Shown here: positions 9,358 through 18,533 of the stretch, piece by piece
Layout: every line of letters starts with the position of its first letter
Position numbering within the stretch: the first letter of the stretch is position 1
Source: Paracoccus sp. M683
Lineage (GTDB): Bacteria; Pseudomonadota; Alphaproteobacteria; Rhodobacterales; Rhodobacteraceae
Assembly: GCF_007096355.1 (NCBI RefSeq)
Contig: NZ_VKDF01000001.1
Coordinates: forward strand, 314,226-378,225
Reading direction: 5' to 3'
Length of the DNA: 64,000 nucleotides
Notes under the pieces: model-generated
What the model was told of the DNA's origin: nothing
Database searches by the model: none
Seen by the model: the letters and a program-made list of their open reading frames with translations, nothing else
Translations under genes and position numbers: made by a program

Positions 9358-10083
9358 ATGCAGATCGCCCCCCTGATCCTTGTCGTCGATGATGACCAGG
9401 AAATCCGCAGCCTGACCGCCCGCTATCTGACGGGCCAGTCCTTCCGTGTGCAAACCGCCGCCAGCCGCCGCGAATGCGAAACGCGGATCGCCCAGTCCAT
9501 GCCCGATCTGGTCGTGCTTGACGTGATGTTGCCCGATGGCTCGGGGCTGGATATCTGCCGCGACCTGCGGGCCCGCCATCCACGGCTGCCGATCATCATG
9601 CTGACCGCGCTGAAAGAGGATGTCGACCGCATCATCGGGCTGGAAATCGGTGCCGACGACTATCTGGGCAAGCCTTTCAACCCGCGCGAGCTGGTGGCGC
9701 GGATCAAATCGGTTCTGCGCCGCGCCACGCAAGAGCCGCCCGAGACCGAACCCTTGCGCCGCTATGCCATGGCCGATTTCCGCATCGACGTCGAGCAGCG
9801 CCGCATCGACGGTCCCGATGGCGACCAGATCGAGCTGACCGGGGCAGAGTTCGACCTGTTGCGGGTGTTTCTGGAACGGCCCGGCCGGCTGCTGTCACGC
9901 GATCAGCTGCTGGATCTGACGCAGGGCCGCGACCGCGATCCGCTGGACCGCTCGATCGACGTGCTGATGAGCCGGCTGCGCCGCAAGCTGGGCGACAAGA
10001 CGGATGTGCCGGTGTTCAAGACCGTGCGCAATGGCGGCTATCAGCTGGTTCTGCCGGTGACGGCCAGCGTGGTGGCGCGATGA
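9358..10083 (+). CDS. OmpR-family response regulator
   Basis: A 241-residue regulator with an N-terminal receiver domain and a C-terminal winged-helix DNA-binding domain. The acidic pocket is V-V-D-D-D at 9-13, the phospho-acceptor is Asp55 in V-V-L-D-V-M-L-P-D-G, and the conserved Lys follows in L-G-K-P-F-N-P-R-E-L. The winged helix (about 135-235) includes L-T-G-A-E-F-D-L-L. The only in-frame ATG that gives a complete receiver is at 9358; the ribosome site (GGGAA) is weak. Its stop overlaps the kinase start as ATGA, so the two proteins form a pair. Divergent neighbours suggest envelope-stress or efflux control. Confidence 0.92.
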   Translation: MQIAPLILVVDDDQEIRSLTARYLTGQSFRVQTAASRRECETRIAQSMPDLVVLDVMLPDGSGLDICRDLRARHPRLPIIMLTALKEDVDRIIGLEIGADDYLGKPFNPRELVARIKSVLRRATQEPPETEPLRRYAMADFRIDVEQRRIDGPDGDQIELTGAEFDLLRVFLERPGRLLSRDQLLDLTQGRDRDPLDRSIDVLMSRLRRKLGDKTDVPVFKTVRNGGYQLVLPVTASVVAR

Positions 10084-11333
10084 CCTCGCTGCGCGCCCGG
10101 ATCACGGCCCTGCTGATCGCGGCGATCTTGGCGGTCGTCGGGCTTGCCACCTTCGCGGCCAGTCGCGCGCTGCAACCACCCCCGCCCGAAACCACGATCG
10201 AGCCGATCGCCCGGCAGATCCACCTGCTTGCCGCACTGGCCCAGACCGCGCCACAGGCGCTGCGCCAGGCCGGCGGCACGGTGCAGGACCAGCCCGCAGC
10301 CGGGGGCGAGGTTCTGGAACGGATGAGCCGCTTTCTGACCCGCGCGCTGGACCGGACCGGGCCGCCGCGCAGCGCCATCGTCAACCGCACCGGCAGCGAA
10401 GGCACGCTGACCGCCTCGGTCGCGCTGGATGGCGGGGGCTGGCTGATCACGCCGGTGCCCGACCCCGCCGCGCCCGACAATCAATGGCGAAGCCTGGCGG
10501 TCTGGCTTGCGGTGATCGTGACCGGCTCTGGGGCGCTGTCCTTCTATGCCGCGCGGCGGCTGACCCGACCGCTGGAGCTGCTGGAAGGCGCGGCCAGCCG
10601 GATCGGCGCCGATGCGACGCTGTCCAAGGTGGACGAAACCGGCCCGGCCGAGGTGCGGGCCACCGCGCAGGCCCTGAACCGCCTGTCCGAACGGCTGGCG
10701 CATGCGATGGACAGCCGGATGCGCCTTGTCGCCGCCGCCGGCCATGATCTGCGAACCCCGATGACCCGGATGCGCCTGCGCGCCGAGTTCATCGAGGATG
10801 ACACCGACCGCGACAAATGGCTGGCCGATCTGGCCGAGCTTGACCAGATTGCCGACAGCGCCATCCGGCTGGTGCGCGAGGAAGCCAGCACCGCCGACAC
10901 CCAACCCCTGCGGCTGGACATCCTGCTGACGGAAATCGTCGGTGAAATGGCGGAACTGGGCCATCGCCTTCGGATGGACCCGATGCCCGCAACCCAGGTC
11001 CGGGCCGGTCCCATCGCGCTGAAGCGGGCACTGCGCAACCTGATCCTGAACGCCGCCACCCATGGTGGTGGCGCGCAGGTCGCGCTGTCACAATCCGCCG
11101 ATCACGCGCAGGTCACCATCCGCGATCAGGGGCCTGGCATTCCCGCCGATCTGCTGGGTCAGGTGTTCGAGCCGTTCTTTCGTGTCGATCCCTCACGCGC
11201 AAAGACCCTGCCGGGCGCGGGTCTGGGCCTGGCCATTGCCCGCGAAATCATCGAGCGGTTCGGCGGCACCATCGCCATCCGCAACCTGTCGCCCAGGGGG
11301 CTGTTGCAACAGATCAGCCTGCCGATGGCCTGA
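10080..11333 (+). CDS. Sensor histidine kinase, EnvZ-like
   Basis: A 417-residue membrane kinase. Helix 1 is at about 9-29, a periplasmic sensor of some 110 residues follows, then helix 2 near 138-158, a HAMP linker (about 160-210), the dimerisation domain with phospho-acceptor His222 in A-G-H-D-L-R-T-P-M-T-R-M, and an HATPase domain with N-L-I-L-N-A-A-T-H, D-Q-G-P-G-I-P and G-A-G-L-G-L-A-I motifs. It should phosphorylate the response regulator encoded just upstream. The H-D-L-R-T-P-M-T-R-M box groups it with EnvZ-like kinases of alphaproteobacteria. The periplasmic domain gives no clue to the signal. Confidence 0.92.
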   Translation: MTSLRARITALLIAAILAVVGLATFAASRALQPPPPETTIEPIARQIHLLAALAQTAPQALRQAGGTVQDQPAAGGEVLERMSRFLTRALDRTGPPRSAIVNRTGSEGTLTASVALDGGGWLITPVPDPAAPDNQWRSLAVWLAVIVTGSGALSFYAARRLTRPLELLEGAASRIGADATLSKVDETGPAEVRATAQALNRLSERLAHAMDSRMRLVAAAGHDLRTPMTRMRLRAEFIEDDTDRDKWLADLAELDQIADSAIRLVREEASTADTQPLRLDILLTEIVGEMAELGHRLRMDPMPATQVRAGPIALKRALRNLILNAATHGGGAQVALSQSADHAQVTIRDQGPGIPADLLGQVFEPFFRVDPSRAKTLPGAGLGLAIAREIIERFGGTIAIRNLSPRGLLQQISLPMA

Positions 11334-11357
11334 CGGCGGGGCCAGCGGCGCCCGACC

Positions 11358-12251
11358 CTAACGGCGGGTTGGGCGAATCTGACCGCGCAGGTCGACCAGC
11401 CGTTGCAGCGAGGCAAGCGTTCGGTCCGGCTCGACCGAGGCAAGCGCCAGGGCCATCGCCTCTAGCGTGACCAATGCGGGGGCATGCAGGGCGAACTGAT
11501 CGCGTTTGGCGCGCGGGACGATCAGCACGACGGCAGCATCCTTGCAAAGAACCGAATCCTCGCGCCCCAGCAGCATGATGATGGGCACCGAAAGCCGCTG
11601 TGCCTCGGCGATCACCGTCTGGCTTTCGCGATGGGCGCGGCTTTGCGCCAACATCACCAGCACATCGCCCGACTGCATTTCCAGCAATTCCTCGGCCAGC
11701 AATATGCCCGAGGCATTCAGCGCATAGCTGGGGAAACCGTGGCGCTGAAAGATCCGCGCGGCATAACTGGCCAGAATCCCCGAGGCCTGCATGCCGAAAA
11801 GGCCGATGCGCCGGGCGCCGCGCAGCAGCCCAACCGCCTTGGCCATCGCCGCACGGTTGCGGTCCGTCGACATCGCCTGGATCGCATGGCTTTGATCGGC
11901 GATCACGAAGTCGATCGCGGCATCGGTATTGCGGCCGATCTCGGTGGCGGTCGAAGCCAGCTTTTCAACCGGGGAATCTGTCTCTCCCAGCCAGGCTTCA
12001 AGCGTGTCCTTCAGGTCGACAAGGCCCTGAAACCCCAATGTCTGGATCGCCCGGATCACCGTCGCATCCGATGTGCCGGCGGCAAAGCCGATCTCCAGCG
12101 CGGATTTGCCCAGCACGGCGTGACGATTGCCGTCGATATAATCCAGCACGTTCAGCAGACTGGGCGACAGGCTGGCGCGGCGCTTGCGCAGGCGGTCGGA
12201 AAACCGGTCGGTGCCGTGATGACGCCTGGGGCGAAGTTCTTTCTGGGTCAT
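11358..12251 (-). CDS. MurR/RpiR-family regulator with SIS domain
   Basis: A 297-residue regulator with an N-terminal helix-turn-helix of the RpiR type (about 15-90, including A-A-G-T-S-D-A-T-V-I-R-A-I) and a C-terminal SIS phosphosugar-binding fold (about 130-260, with G-M-Q-A-S-G-I-L-A). Such proteins usually sense sugar phosphates. Here it is the last gene on the strand of a siderophore uptake operon, 30 bases after the binding-protein gene, so it may instead modulate iron uptake, or simply be a neighbour. Its end is convergent with the histidine kinase gene. Confidence 0.85.
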   Translation of the reverse strand: MTQKELRPRRHHGTDRFSDRLRKRRASLSPSLLNVLDYIDGNRHAVLGKSALEIGFAAGTSDATVIRAIQTLGFQGLVDLKDTLEAWLGETDSPVEKLASTATEIGRNTDAAIDFVIADQSHAIQAMSTDRNRAAMAKAVGLLRGARRIGLFGMQASGILASYAARIFQRHGFPSYALNASGILLAEELLEMQSGDVLVMLAQSRAHRESQTVIAEAQRLSVPIIMLLGREDSVLCKDAAVVLIVPRAKRDQFALHAPALVTLEAMALALASVEPDRTLASLQRLVDLRGQIRPTRR

Positions 12252-12281
12252 CGCAGGTCCAAACCAGAATTCACCGTCCGG

Positions 12282-13229
12282 CTAGGGGCGGGTGATCTGG
12301 GGCCTGCCGGCGATATGGGACTGCACCACCGCCACCATCAACGCAAGTCCCGCATAGGAATTCGAGATCGCCTCCTCGCGTGGGATCAGGATATAACGCC
12401 CCTCCTGGCAAGCCAACAGGAATTGGCAGAAGCCGGGAAACAGCGCCTCCATCGCGGCGATTTCATCGGCCGGCTTGCCGCCCGTATCGCTGCGATAGGG
12501 GGCAAAGATATAGTCGGCATCCAGTTCTGGCAGACGCTCGGCGCTGATCTCGATCCGCTCGCCGGGTGGGATCTGGTCGATCAGCGCCGGAAAGCGAAAC
12601 CCGGCGTCGCGCAGCACCCGCCCAAGGGCGCGATAGGTGTGCCAGGCGGCGACCTTGCCATTTTGCGCCTGCATGACCGACACGCTGATCTGCTGGCTGT
12701 CGACCGCCGCCTGCAACGCCGCGATCTGCGCCTGATAGCGATGTTCAAGGACCGCCAGCCGCGCCTCGGTCCCGGTCAAGTCGGCCAGCCGGCGATAGAT
12801 ATGGGGTGCACCGTCCAGCGTGTTGTCGATCACCACCGTGGGCGCAATCTTTTCCAGCTGCTCGACCGGGGTTGCACGGCCCGGTTCGGTCAGGATCAGG
12901 TCGGGCCGGGCGGCGATAACCGCCTCGATATCAGCATTGACCGAGCCGATATAGGCGATGTCGGAATTGTCGAAATCCACGCCGGTCAGGATCGCGCCGG
13001 ACCGCAGATAGGCGATGCCGTTCAGCCCCATGCGGCCATGGCTGGCCACCGGCATGACGCCCAGTTCGATCAACGGGATGGTCAGGTCAAGATCATGCAT
13101 CGAGACGATGCGCAGCGGCCGCACCGGCACGGCCACATCGCGCCCGGCATCATCGGTGATCTGGCGCATGTCCTGCGCCAGCGCGGGCACCGCCAGACAG
13201 GTGAAAATCAGGGCGATCAGGAATTTCAT
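12282..13229 (-). CDS. Siderophore/heme ABC transporter substrate-binding protein
   Basis: A 315-residue periplasmic binding protein of the FecB/FhuD (TroA-like, cluster A-II) type. A signal peptide ends near A-V-P-A-L-A-Q. It is followed by the typical opening I-T-D-D-A-G-R-D-V-A-V-P and by R-P-D-L-I-L-T at the start of the second half of lobe 1. It would collect ferric siderophore delivered by the TonB-dependent receptor encoded at 16305 and hand it to the two permeases just upstream. GAGGAAA precedes the ATG; only six bases separate it from the permease stop, so it is cotranscribed. Confidence 0.88.
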   Translation of the reverse strand: MKFLIALIFTCLAVPALAQDMRQITDDAGRDVAVPVRPLRIVSMHDLDLTIPLIELGVMPVASHGRMGLNGIAYLRSGAILTGVDFDNSDIAYIGSVNADIEAVIAARPDLILTEPGRATPVEQLEKIAPTVVIDNTLDGAPHIYRRLADLTGTEARLAVLEHRYQAQIAALQAAVDSQQISVSVMQAQNGKVAAWHTYRALGRVLRDAGFRFPALIDQIPPGERIEISAERLPELDADYIFAPYRSDTGGKPADEIAAMEALFPGFCQFLLACQEGRYILIPREEAISNSYAGLALMVAVVQSHIAGRPQITRP

Positions 13230-13235
13230 GTTTCC

Positions 13236-14270
13236 TCACAGCTGGTTGCGGCGTGCCCAAAGCAGCACGACAAGGATCGGGGCGCCGACAAGGGCAAGGA
13301 TGATGCCAGCGGGCAGTTGCAGCGGGGCAAAGGCCAGCCGGCCGATGCTGTCGGCACCAAGGACCAGCGCCGCGCCGATCATCCCGCTGGCGGCCAGATG
13401 GGCGGCCTGGCCTCCGCCCAGTGTCAGCCGGGCCAGATGCGGCGCGATCAGCCCGACGAAACCCAGCCCGCCCGCGACCGAGACACAGGCGGCGGTCAAC
13501 AGCACCGGTGCGGTGAAACGCAGCCATGCCAGCCGGCGCAGGCGCACGCCCAGCCCGGCCGCGACCGCATCGCCAAGCGCCGCCGCATCGGCATCGCGCG
13601 CGGTCGCGAACAGCAGCATGGCACCGGCCAGCGCTGCAATGGCGGCAATGTGCACGGCCTGCCAGTCAGCGGCGTTCAGGCTGCCAGCCATCCAGATCAT
13701 CGCGGTCTGCACATCGCGGATATCCGAGGTCATCAGCAGCACCGCCAGCCCCGCCGACAGAAACCACGACAGCCCGATCCCGATCAACACAAAGCGCAAT
13801 TGCGACAGCGTCCGGGCCAGCGCCACTACCAGCAGCGCCGCCGCCAGCCCGCCAGCCATGCCCACAGCCGGGCGCCATGCGATCGGTGCCTGCGGCGCCA
13901 ACAGGATCAGCGCCACCACCGCAACCGCCGCGCCGTCCTTGACGCCCAGCAAGCCCGGATCGGCCAAGCCGTTGCGGGTCAGCGCCTGCATGGCCGCGCC
14001 GGCCAATCCCAGCATCGCCCCGCTGAGCAGCGCCAGCAGAATGCGCGGCAGCCGCAGGTCCAGAAGGATCATCCGCGCCGTGTCCGAAGCCGTGTCCGAG
14101 GCCGTGCCACGCAGCAGCGCCATCAGATCGGCCGGGCCGGTCTGATGGCTGCCCAGGGGCAACATGGCCAGAGCCAGCAGCGCAACCCCGATGCCCAGCC
14201 CCAGCCCCAGCAGCAACCGGCGCCGCGACAGACGCAGGCTTAGCCTGCCCTGGCGGATGACCCAGCTCAT
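13236..14270 (-). CDS. FecCD-family iron-siderophore permease (second subunit)
   Basis: A 344-residue inner-membrane permease of the FecCD/BtuC family with about nine or ten membrane segments and the family motif G-L-I-A-P-H-L-A-R-L that docks the ATPase. It should pair with the permease at 14267-15268 to form the transmembrane channel. The ATG at 14270 overlaps the stop of that gene as ATGA, which fixes the start. Longer in-frame sequence upstream is antisense-like and rejected. Order and coupling match FepDGC or FhuCBD-type importers. Confidence 0.9.
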   Translation of the reverse strand: MSWVIRQGRLSLRLSRRRLLLGLGLGIGVALLALAMLPLGSHQTGPADLMALLRGTASDTASDTARMILLDLRLPRILLALLSGAMLGLAGAAMQALTRNGLADPGLLGVKDGAAVAVVALILLAPQAPIAWRPAVGMAGGLAAALLVVALARTLSQLRFVLIGIGLSWFLSAGLAVLLMTSDIRDVQTAMIWMAGSLNAADWQAVHIAAIAALAGAMLLFATARDADAAALGDAVAAGLGVRLRRLAWLRFTAPVLLTAACVSVAGGLGFVGLIAPHLARLTLGGGQAAHLAASGMIGAALVLGADSIGRLAFAPLQLPAGIILALVGAPILVVLLWARRNQL

Positions 14271-15268
14271 CGGATCACCCGCAACACGATGGCGATGAAA
14301 ACGGGGGCGCCGACAAGCGCGGTCATCAGGCCCGTCGCCATCTCGTGCGATGTGCCTGGAAGGCCGGCGGCAATGTCGGCCGCCAGCAGCAGCGCCGCGC
14401 CCAGCAACGCGGCCAGCGGCAGGGCGCGCAGCAGATCCCCCCGCGCAAGCCGCCGCGCAAGGCCCGGCACCACCAGCCCGACAAAGCCGATGGGACCGGC
14501 AATGGATACCGCCACGCCGCACAGCGCCGCCGTCCCGGCCAGCCCCACCGCCCGCGACCAGCCCAAAGGCACGCCAAGCGCCTTGGCCGTGGCATCGCCA
14601 AGCGCCAGCGCATTCAGCTTTGGCCCCAGCCAGATCGCCGCCGCCAGCCCCGCCACCAGCAGGGGCAGCGCCGCGATCAGCCGGTCAAAACCAGCGCCGG
14701 CAAGATCACCGGCCAGCCAGACCCGCATTTCGGCCAGCGTCTCCTCGTTCAAGATCAGGATGGTCGAGGTCAGGGCCCCGGCCAGGGCCGACACGGCGAT
14801 GCCGCAAAAGGTCACCTTGGCCAAAGTCACCCCGGTCCGCCCGGCCGAGGCCAGCAGCATGACCAGCGCAAAGGCCATGCCCGCGCCGCAGGCGGCGATC
14901 AGCGTCATGCCCAGACCCGGACGCAACGCGGCCGGCAGCGACGAGGCCAGCACGACGGCCAGCGCCGCGCCGGCATTCAGTCCCAGAACATGCGGCTCGG
15001 CCAGGGGGTTGCGCAGCAGGGCCTGAAGGATCAGGCCGGAAATGCCCAGGGCGGTTCCGACCACCAAGGCCGCCGCGATCCGCGCCAGCCGCAACCGCCA
15101 GATCACCTGATGATCGAAATTCTGCGCGTCAAAGGCCAGCAGCGCGCGCATCACCTCGCCCGGCGCAACCGGGCGAGGCCCCATGCCCGCACGCAGGCAG
15201 GCAAGAGCCAGAACCAGCGTCATCAGGCCGAAACCAAGGCCCAGGCCAAGCGAGCGCGCCTGTCTCAT
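14267..15268 (-). CDS. FecCD-family iron-siderophore permease (first subunit)
   Basis: A 333-residue membrane permease of the FecCD family. It shows G-E-V-M-R-A-L-L near residue 40, G-L-I-L-Q-A-L-L-R-N-P-L-A-E-P as the signature of the first half, and the ATPase-docking loop F-V-G-L-V-V-P near 250. Its start overlaps the stop of the ATPase gene as ATGA and its stop overlaps the start of the second permease in the same way, so the three are translationally coupled. It belongs to the ferric-siderophore importer described for the neighbouring genes. Confidence 0.9.
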   Translation of the reverse strand: MRQARSLGLGLGFGLMTLVLALACLRAGMGPRPVAPGEVMRALLAFDAQNFDHQVIWRLRLARIAAALVVGTALGISGLILQALLRNPLAEPHVLGLNAGAALAVVLASSLPAALRPGLGMTLIAACGAGMAFALVMLLASAGRTGVTLAKVTFCGIAVSALAGALTSTILILNEETLAEMRVWLAGDLAGAGFDRLIAALPLLVAGLAAAIWLGPKLNALALGDATAKALGVPLGWSRAVGLAGTAALCGVAVSIAGPIGFVGLVVPGLARRLARGDLLRALPLAALLGAALLLAADIAAGLPGTSHEMATGLMTALVGAPVFIAIVLRVIR

Positions 15269-16062
15269 CCGATCCGGCCTGCGGGCACAAAGACCGGCAG
15301 GCCGGTCCGTGGATGGCGCAGCGCGACGACCTCGGTGCCGAAGATGGCGCGCACAAGATCAGCGTCGCAATCGGTCGGATCCTCGATCATCCGGGCCAGT
15401 TGGCCATCCTTGAGAAAGGCGATCCGGTCGGCAAATTGCAGGGCGAAATTCAGGTCATGCAGCACCGTGACGATGGTGCGCCCATGGTGATGGACCAGAC
15501 TGGCCAGCAACTCCATCACCTCGACCTGATAGCGCAGGTCCAGATAGGTCGTCGGCTCGTCCAGCAGCACGATCCCGGTTTCCTGCGCCAATGCCATGGC
15601 GATCCAGACGCGCTGGCGCTGGCCACCCGACAGGCTTTCGACGGGGCGATCGGCAAATTCGGTCGTCCCGGTGATCCGCATGGCGCTGGTGACCGCGGCC
15701 TCGTCCGCCTTGGACCATTGCCGCAGAAAGCCCTGATGCGGATAGCGGCCACGGGCAACCAGATCCTGCACGGTCAGCCCCTCGGGCGTCAGCGGGTTCT
15801 GCGGCAACAGTCCCAATCGCTGTGCCACAGCGCGCGTCGGCAGGCTTGCGATCTGCTGGCCGTCCAGCAGAACCGCGCCGCTTTGCGGCCGCAACAGCCG
15901 CGCCAAGGCCGTCAGCAAGGTCGACTTACCCGATCCGTTCGGCCCCGCCAGAACCGTCATCCGCTGCGGCGCGACCAGTAACGAGACCTGCTTCAGCACC
16001 GCAGTTCCACCATAGCCCGCACCAAGTTCGCGGGTCTCAAGGGGCGGGGTGGGAATCGTCAT
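15265..16062 (-). CDS. Iron-siderophore ABC transporter ATPase, FecE/FepC-like
   Basis: A 265-residue ATPase powering ferric-siderophore import. It has Walker A G-P-N-G-S-G-K-S-T, the signature L-S-G-G-Q-R-Q-R-V-W, Walker B I-V-L-L-D-E-P-T-T-Y-L-D and the switch His in L-H-D-L-N-F-A-L-Q. The ATG at 16062 places the ABC domain at the usual distance from the N-terminus; the in-frame extension upstream runs across the control region and is not coding-like. It is the first gene of the minus-strand operon and is divergent from the TonB-dependent receptor, with a shared motif between them. Confidence 0.92.
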   Translation of the reverse strand: MTIPTPPLETRELGAGYGGTAVLKQVSLLVAPQRMTVLAGPNGSGKSTLLTALARLLRPQSGAVLLDGQQIASLPTRAVAQRLGLLPQNPLTPEGLTVQDLVARGRYPHQGFLRQWSKADEAAVTSAMRITGTTEFADRPVESLSGGQRQRVWIAMALAQETGIVLLDEPTTYLDLRYQVEVMELLASLVHHHGRTIVTVLHDLNFALQFADRIAFLKDGQLARMIEDPTDCDADLVRAIFGTEVVALRHPRTGLPVFVPAGRIG

Positions 16063-16109
16063 GGGCTGGTTCCGAAAATCAACATCACGGCGTAAAGACA
16101 GAGCGCGGA

Positions 16110-16121
16110 TGTAGTAGTCAA
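16110..16121 (-). promoter_or_regulatory. TTGACTACTACA motif, iron-locus operator candidate (copy 1)
   Basis: On the minus strand this reads TTGACTACTACA towards the ATPase gene, 48 bases before its start. The same element with one change, TTTACTACTACA, lies at 16238-16249 facing the receptor gene. The pair forms inverted copies across the divergent promoter region, as expected for a shared iron-responsive operator overlapping the -35 positions. The regulator is unknown. Confidence 0.5.
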
Positions 16122-16237
16122 CTTTTTTCGTCGGAATTTCGGCGCAAAGCCGCCTGACAGGCACGGATCCGAGGGTGAAACCTGCCTTTCTGGCCGAAAC
16201 AGCAGCAATTTCTGGGCATCGCAGCATCACTTAATTC

Positions 16238-16249
16238 TTTACTACTACA
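16238..16249 (+). promoter_or_regulatory. TTTACTACTACA motif, iron-locus operator candidate (copy 2)
   Basis: Plus-strand partner of the element at 16110-16121, differing at one of twelve bases and located 55 bases before the TonB-dependent receptor start. The motif is AT-richer than the surrounding genome. Orientation relative to the downstream gene is the same in both copies. Confidence 0.5.
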
Positions 16250-16304
16250 GTCGGGAATGTGAGTCGTCACCAAAATGACATCGCTGTGACAAGGAAAAAC
16301 AACA

Positions 16305-18458
16305 ATGACGCACAAGGTTTCGTCGGGCCGATGCCTGATGGCAAGCGGACTGGCGATCTGTACCGGACTTGCGCTTTCCCCATCGCTGCGGGCCCAGGCT
16401 GTGCAATCCGACCAGCAAACCGTACTGCTGGAGGAGCTGACCCTGACGGCCGACGCCGCCGGTCAGGCGACCAAAGGCTATCAGCCGCTGGAAAGCGCCA
16501 CGGTCACATTGCGCCCAACCCCGATCCTGGACCTGCCGCAAGCGGTCAATGTCGTCAGTCAGACCGTCATCCGCGATCAGGCGGCATTCACGCTGGATGA
16601 GACATTGGCGAATATCAGCGGTATCGCCCAGGCCAATACCCTGGGCGGCACGCAGGATTCCGTCATTCGCCGTGGTTTTGGCGGCAACCGCGATGGCTCG
16701 ATCCTGACCGATGGTCTGAAATCCATCTTGCCGCGCAGCTTCAACCTGACGACCGAACGGGTCGAGGTGCTGAAAGGCGCGGCCTCGACGCTGTATGGGA
16801 TTCTCGATCCAGGCGGGGTGGTGAACGTCATCACGAAAAAGCCGGAATACACGGCCGAGGGCGAGGCCACGGTCAGCGGCTCCAGCTTTGGCGGCGGCTC
16901 GGCCAGCCTTGACTACACCGCGCCGATCGAGGGCACCGGCTTTGCCTGGCGCATGATCGCCGGCTATAGCGACGTGGATTACTGGCGCAATTTCGGCAAC
17001 AGCCGCAGCTGGACAATCGCCCCCTCGATCAGTTGGCGCAATGACACAAGCTCGGTCACGCTGTCCTATCTGCATCAGGATTACAGCCAGCCCTTTGACC
17101 GGGGGACTATCTATGACGAGGTGAACGGCCGCTTTGTCGACGTCGACCCCTCGATCCGCTTTGACGAGCCTTTCAACATCACCGAAGGCAAGACCGACCG
17201 GCTGGCCATCACGGCGGCGCATCAGCTGGCGGATGGCTGGGATCTGTCGCTGAACTATGCCTATAGCCGCAACACCTATTCCGACAATCAGGCCCGCGTT
17301 CTGGACTTTGACGCGGCGACCGGCAATGTCCGCCGCCGCATAGACGCGACGCAGGGATCGACGATGTATGCCCATGCGCTGCGGGCCGATATTTCAGGGC
17401 AGGTCGAACTGGGCGGGCTGCGGCACGAACTGCTGTTCGGCGCGTCCTATGACAATGAGGATACGCTGCGCACCGATATGATCCGGTGCGATCCGGTTTG
17501 GGACTTCAACATCCATGATCCGGCCTATGGCAATGTCGGCACCTGCACCACGGTATCGGACAGCGACAGCGATCAGACAGAACAGCTGCGCACCGGCTCG
17601 ATCTATGTTCAGGACAACATCCATCTGAACGACCGCTGGATCGTCATAGGCGGGCTGCGCTATCAGAACTATGACCTGATGGCAGGCAAGGGCCGCCCCT
17701 TCGTCGTCAATACCGACAATCACGGCGATGTCTGGCTGCCGAATCTGGGTCTGGTCTACAAGCATTCGCCGCAGCTGTCCCTCTATGCCAATTTCGGCAA
17801 GACCTTCAGGCCGCAAAGCTCGGTCGGCAGCTATATCGGCGCCCTTGAACCCGAACGCGGCACCTCTTTCGAGATCGGCGCCAAGGCCGAACTGGCAAAC
17901 GGGCTGACCGCCAATGCCGCGATCTATACCGCCGACCGCAAGAACGTGGCCTTTTCCGAAACTGTGGGCGACGAAACCGTGGTTCGCGCCGCTGGCCTGG
18001 TTCGCGTCCGCGGGTTCGAGGCCGACATCGCCGGCCAGATCACCGACCAGCTAAGCCTGATCGCCAGCTACAGCTATACCGATGCGGTGATCAAGGATGA
18101 CCCGGACTATGCCGGCAACCGTTTGGTCAACGTGCCGCGTCACACCGGATCGGTGTTTCTGGCCTATGATTTCGGGGCCATCGGCGCCTCGGGCAATCAG
18201 CTGAAGATCGGGGGCGGCATCCGTGGCGCCAGCGCCCGCACTGCGACGCCGGCCAATGACTATGACCTGCCGGGATATGGCGTGGTCGACCTGTTCGCGA
18301 CCTATACCATTCAGGCGCGGAACCCCGTGGACCTGCAACTGAACCTGAAAAATGTCTTTGACCGGACCTATTACAGCTCGTCCATCGGCACCAACGCCTA
18401 TGGCAACCGGATCGCAGAGCCGTTCAACGCCGTGCTGAGCGCCTCGGTCAGGTTCTAG
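16305..18458 (+). CDS. TonB-dependent siderophore receptor
   Basis: A 717-residue outer-membrane receptor. It has a signal peptide (about 1-31), a TonB-box region around residues 40-48, a plug domain (about 65-175, with L-P-Q-A-V-N-V-V-S and G-G-V-V-N-V-I-T-K-K-P) and a 22-strand barrel ending in the terminal Phe required for outer-membrane insertion (A-S-V-R-F). The G-Y-Q-P-L-E-S-A-T opening and the D-R-T-Y-Y ending are typical of FpvA/FhuA-type siderophore receptors. AAGGA precedes the ATG. It is divergent from the cognate ABC importer, so uptake across both membranes is encoded together; the siderophore itself cannot be told, and no synthesis genes are present. Confidence 0.93.
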   Translation: MTHKVSSGRCLMASGLAICTGLALSPSLRAQAVQSDQQTVLLEELTLTADAAGQATKGYQPLESATVTLRPTPILDLPQAVNVVSQTVIRDQAAFTLDETLANISGIAQANTLGGTQDSVIRRGFGGNRDGSILTDGLKSILPRSFNLTTERVEVLKGAASTLYGILDPGGVVNVITKKPEYTAEGEATVSGSSFGGGSASLDYTAPIEGTGFAWRMIAGYSDVDYWRNFGNSRSWTIAPSISWRNDTSSVTLSYLHQDYSQPFDRGTIYDEVNGRFVDVDPSIRFDEPFNITEGKTDRLAITAAHQLADGWDLSLNYAYSRNTYSDNQARVLDFDAATGNVRRRIDATQGSTMYAHALRADISGQVELGGLRHELLFGASYDNEDTLRTDMIRCDPVWDFNIHDPAYGNVGTCTTVSDSDSDQTEQLRTGSIYVQDNIHLNDRWIVIGGLRYQNYDLMAGKGRPFVVNTDNHGDVWLPNLGLVYKHSPQLSLYANFGKTFRPQSSVGSYIGALEPERGTSFEIGAKAELANGLTANAAIYTADRKNVAFSETVGDETVVRAAGLVRVRGFEADIAGQITDQLSLIASYSYTDAVIKDDPDYAGNRLVNVPRHTGSVFLAYDFGAIGASGNQLKIGGGIRGASARTATPANDYDLPGYGVVDLFATYTIQARNPVDLQLNLKNVFDRTYYSSSIGTNAYGNRIAEPFNAVLSASVRF

Positions 18459-18533
18459 GACCGGGGGTATTTTCGCGCGATGCGGTTTGCTGTATGGATG
18501 AGGTGATCGGCCTTGCAGTGAACGAGGATCCAG

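Noticed and set aside
11484..14243. A 919-codon plus-strand frame across the RpiR, binding-protein and permease genes
   Set aside because: It is antisense to three genes with clear motifs and is rich in Gln, His, Arg and Gly, as expected for complementary high-GC codons.
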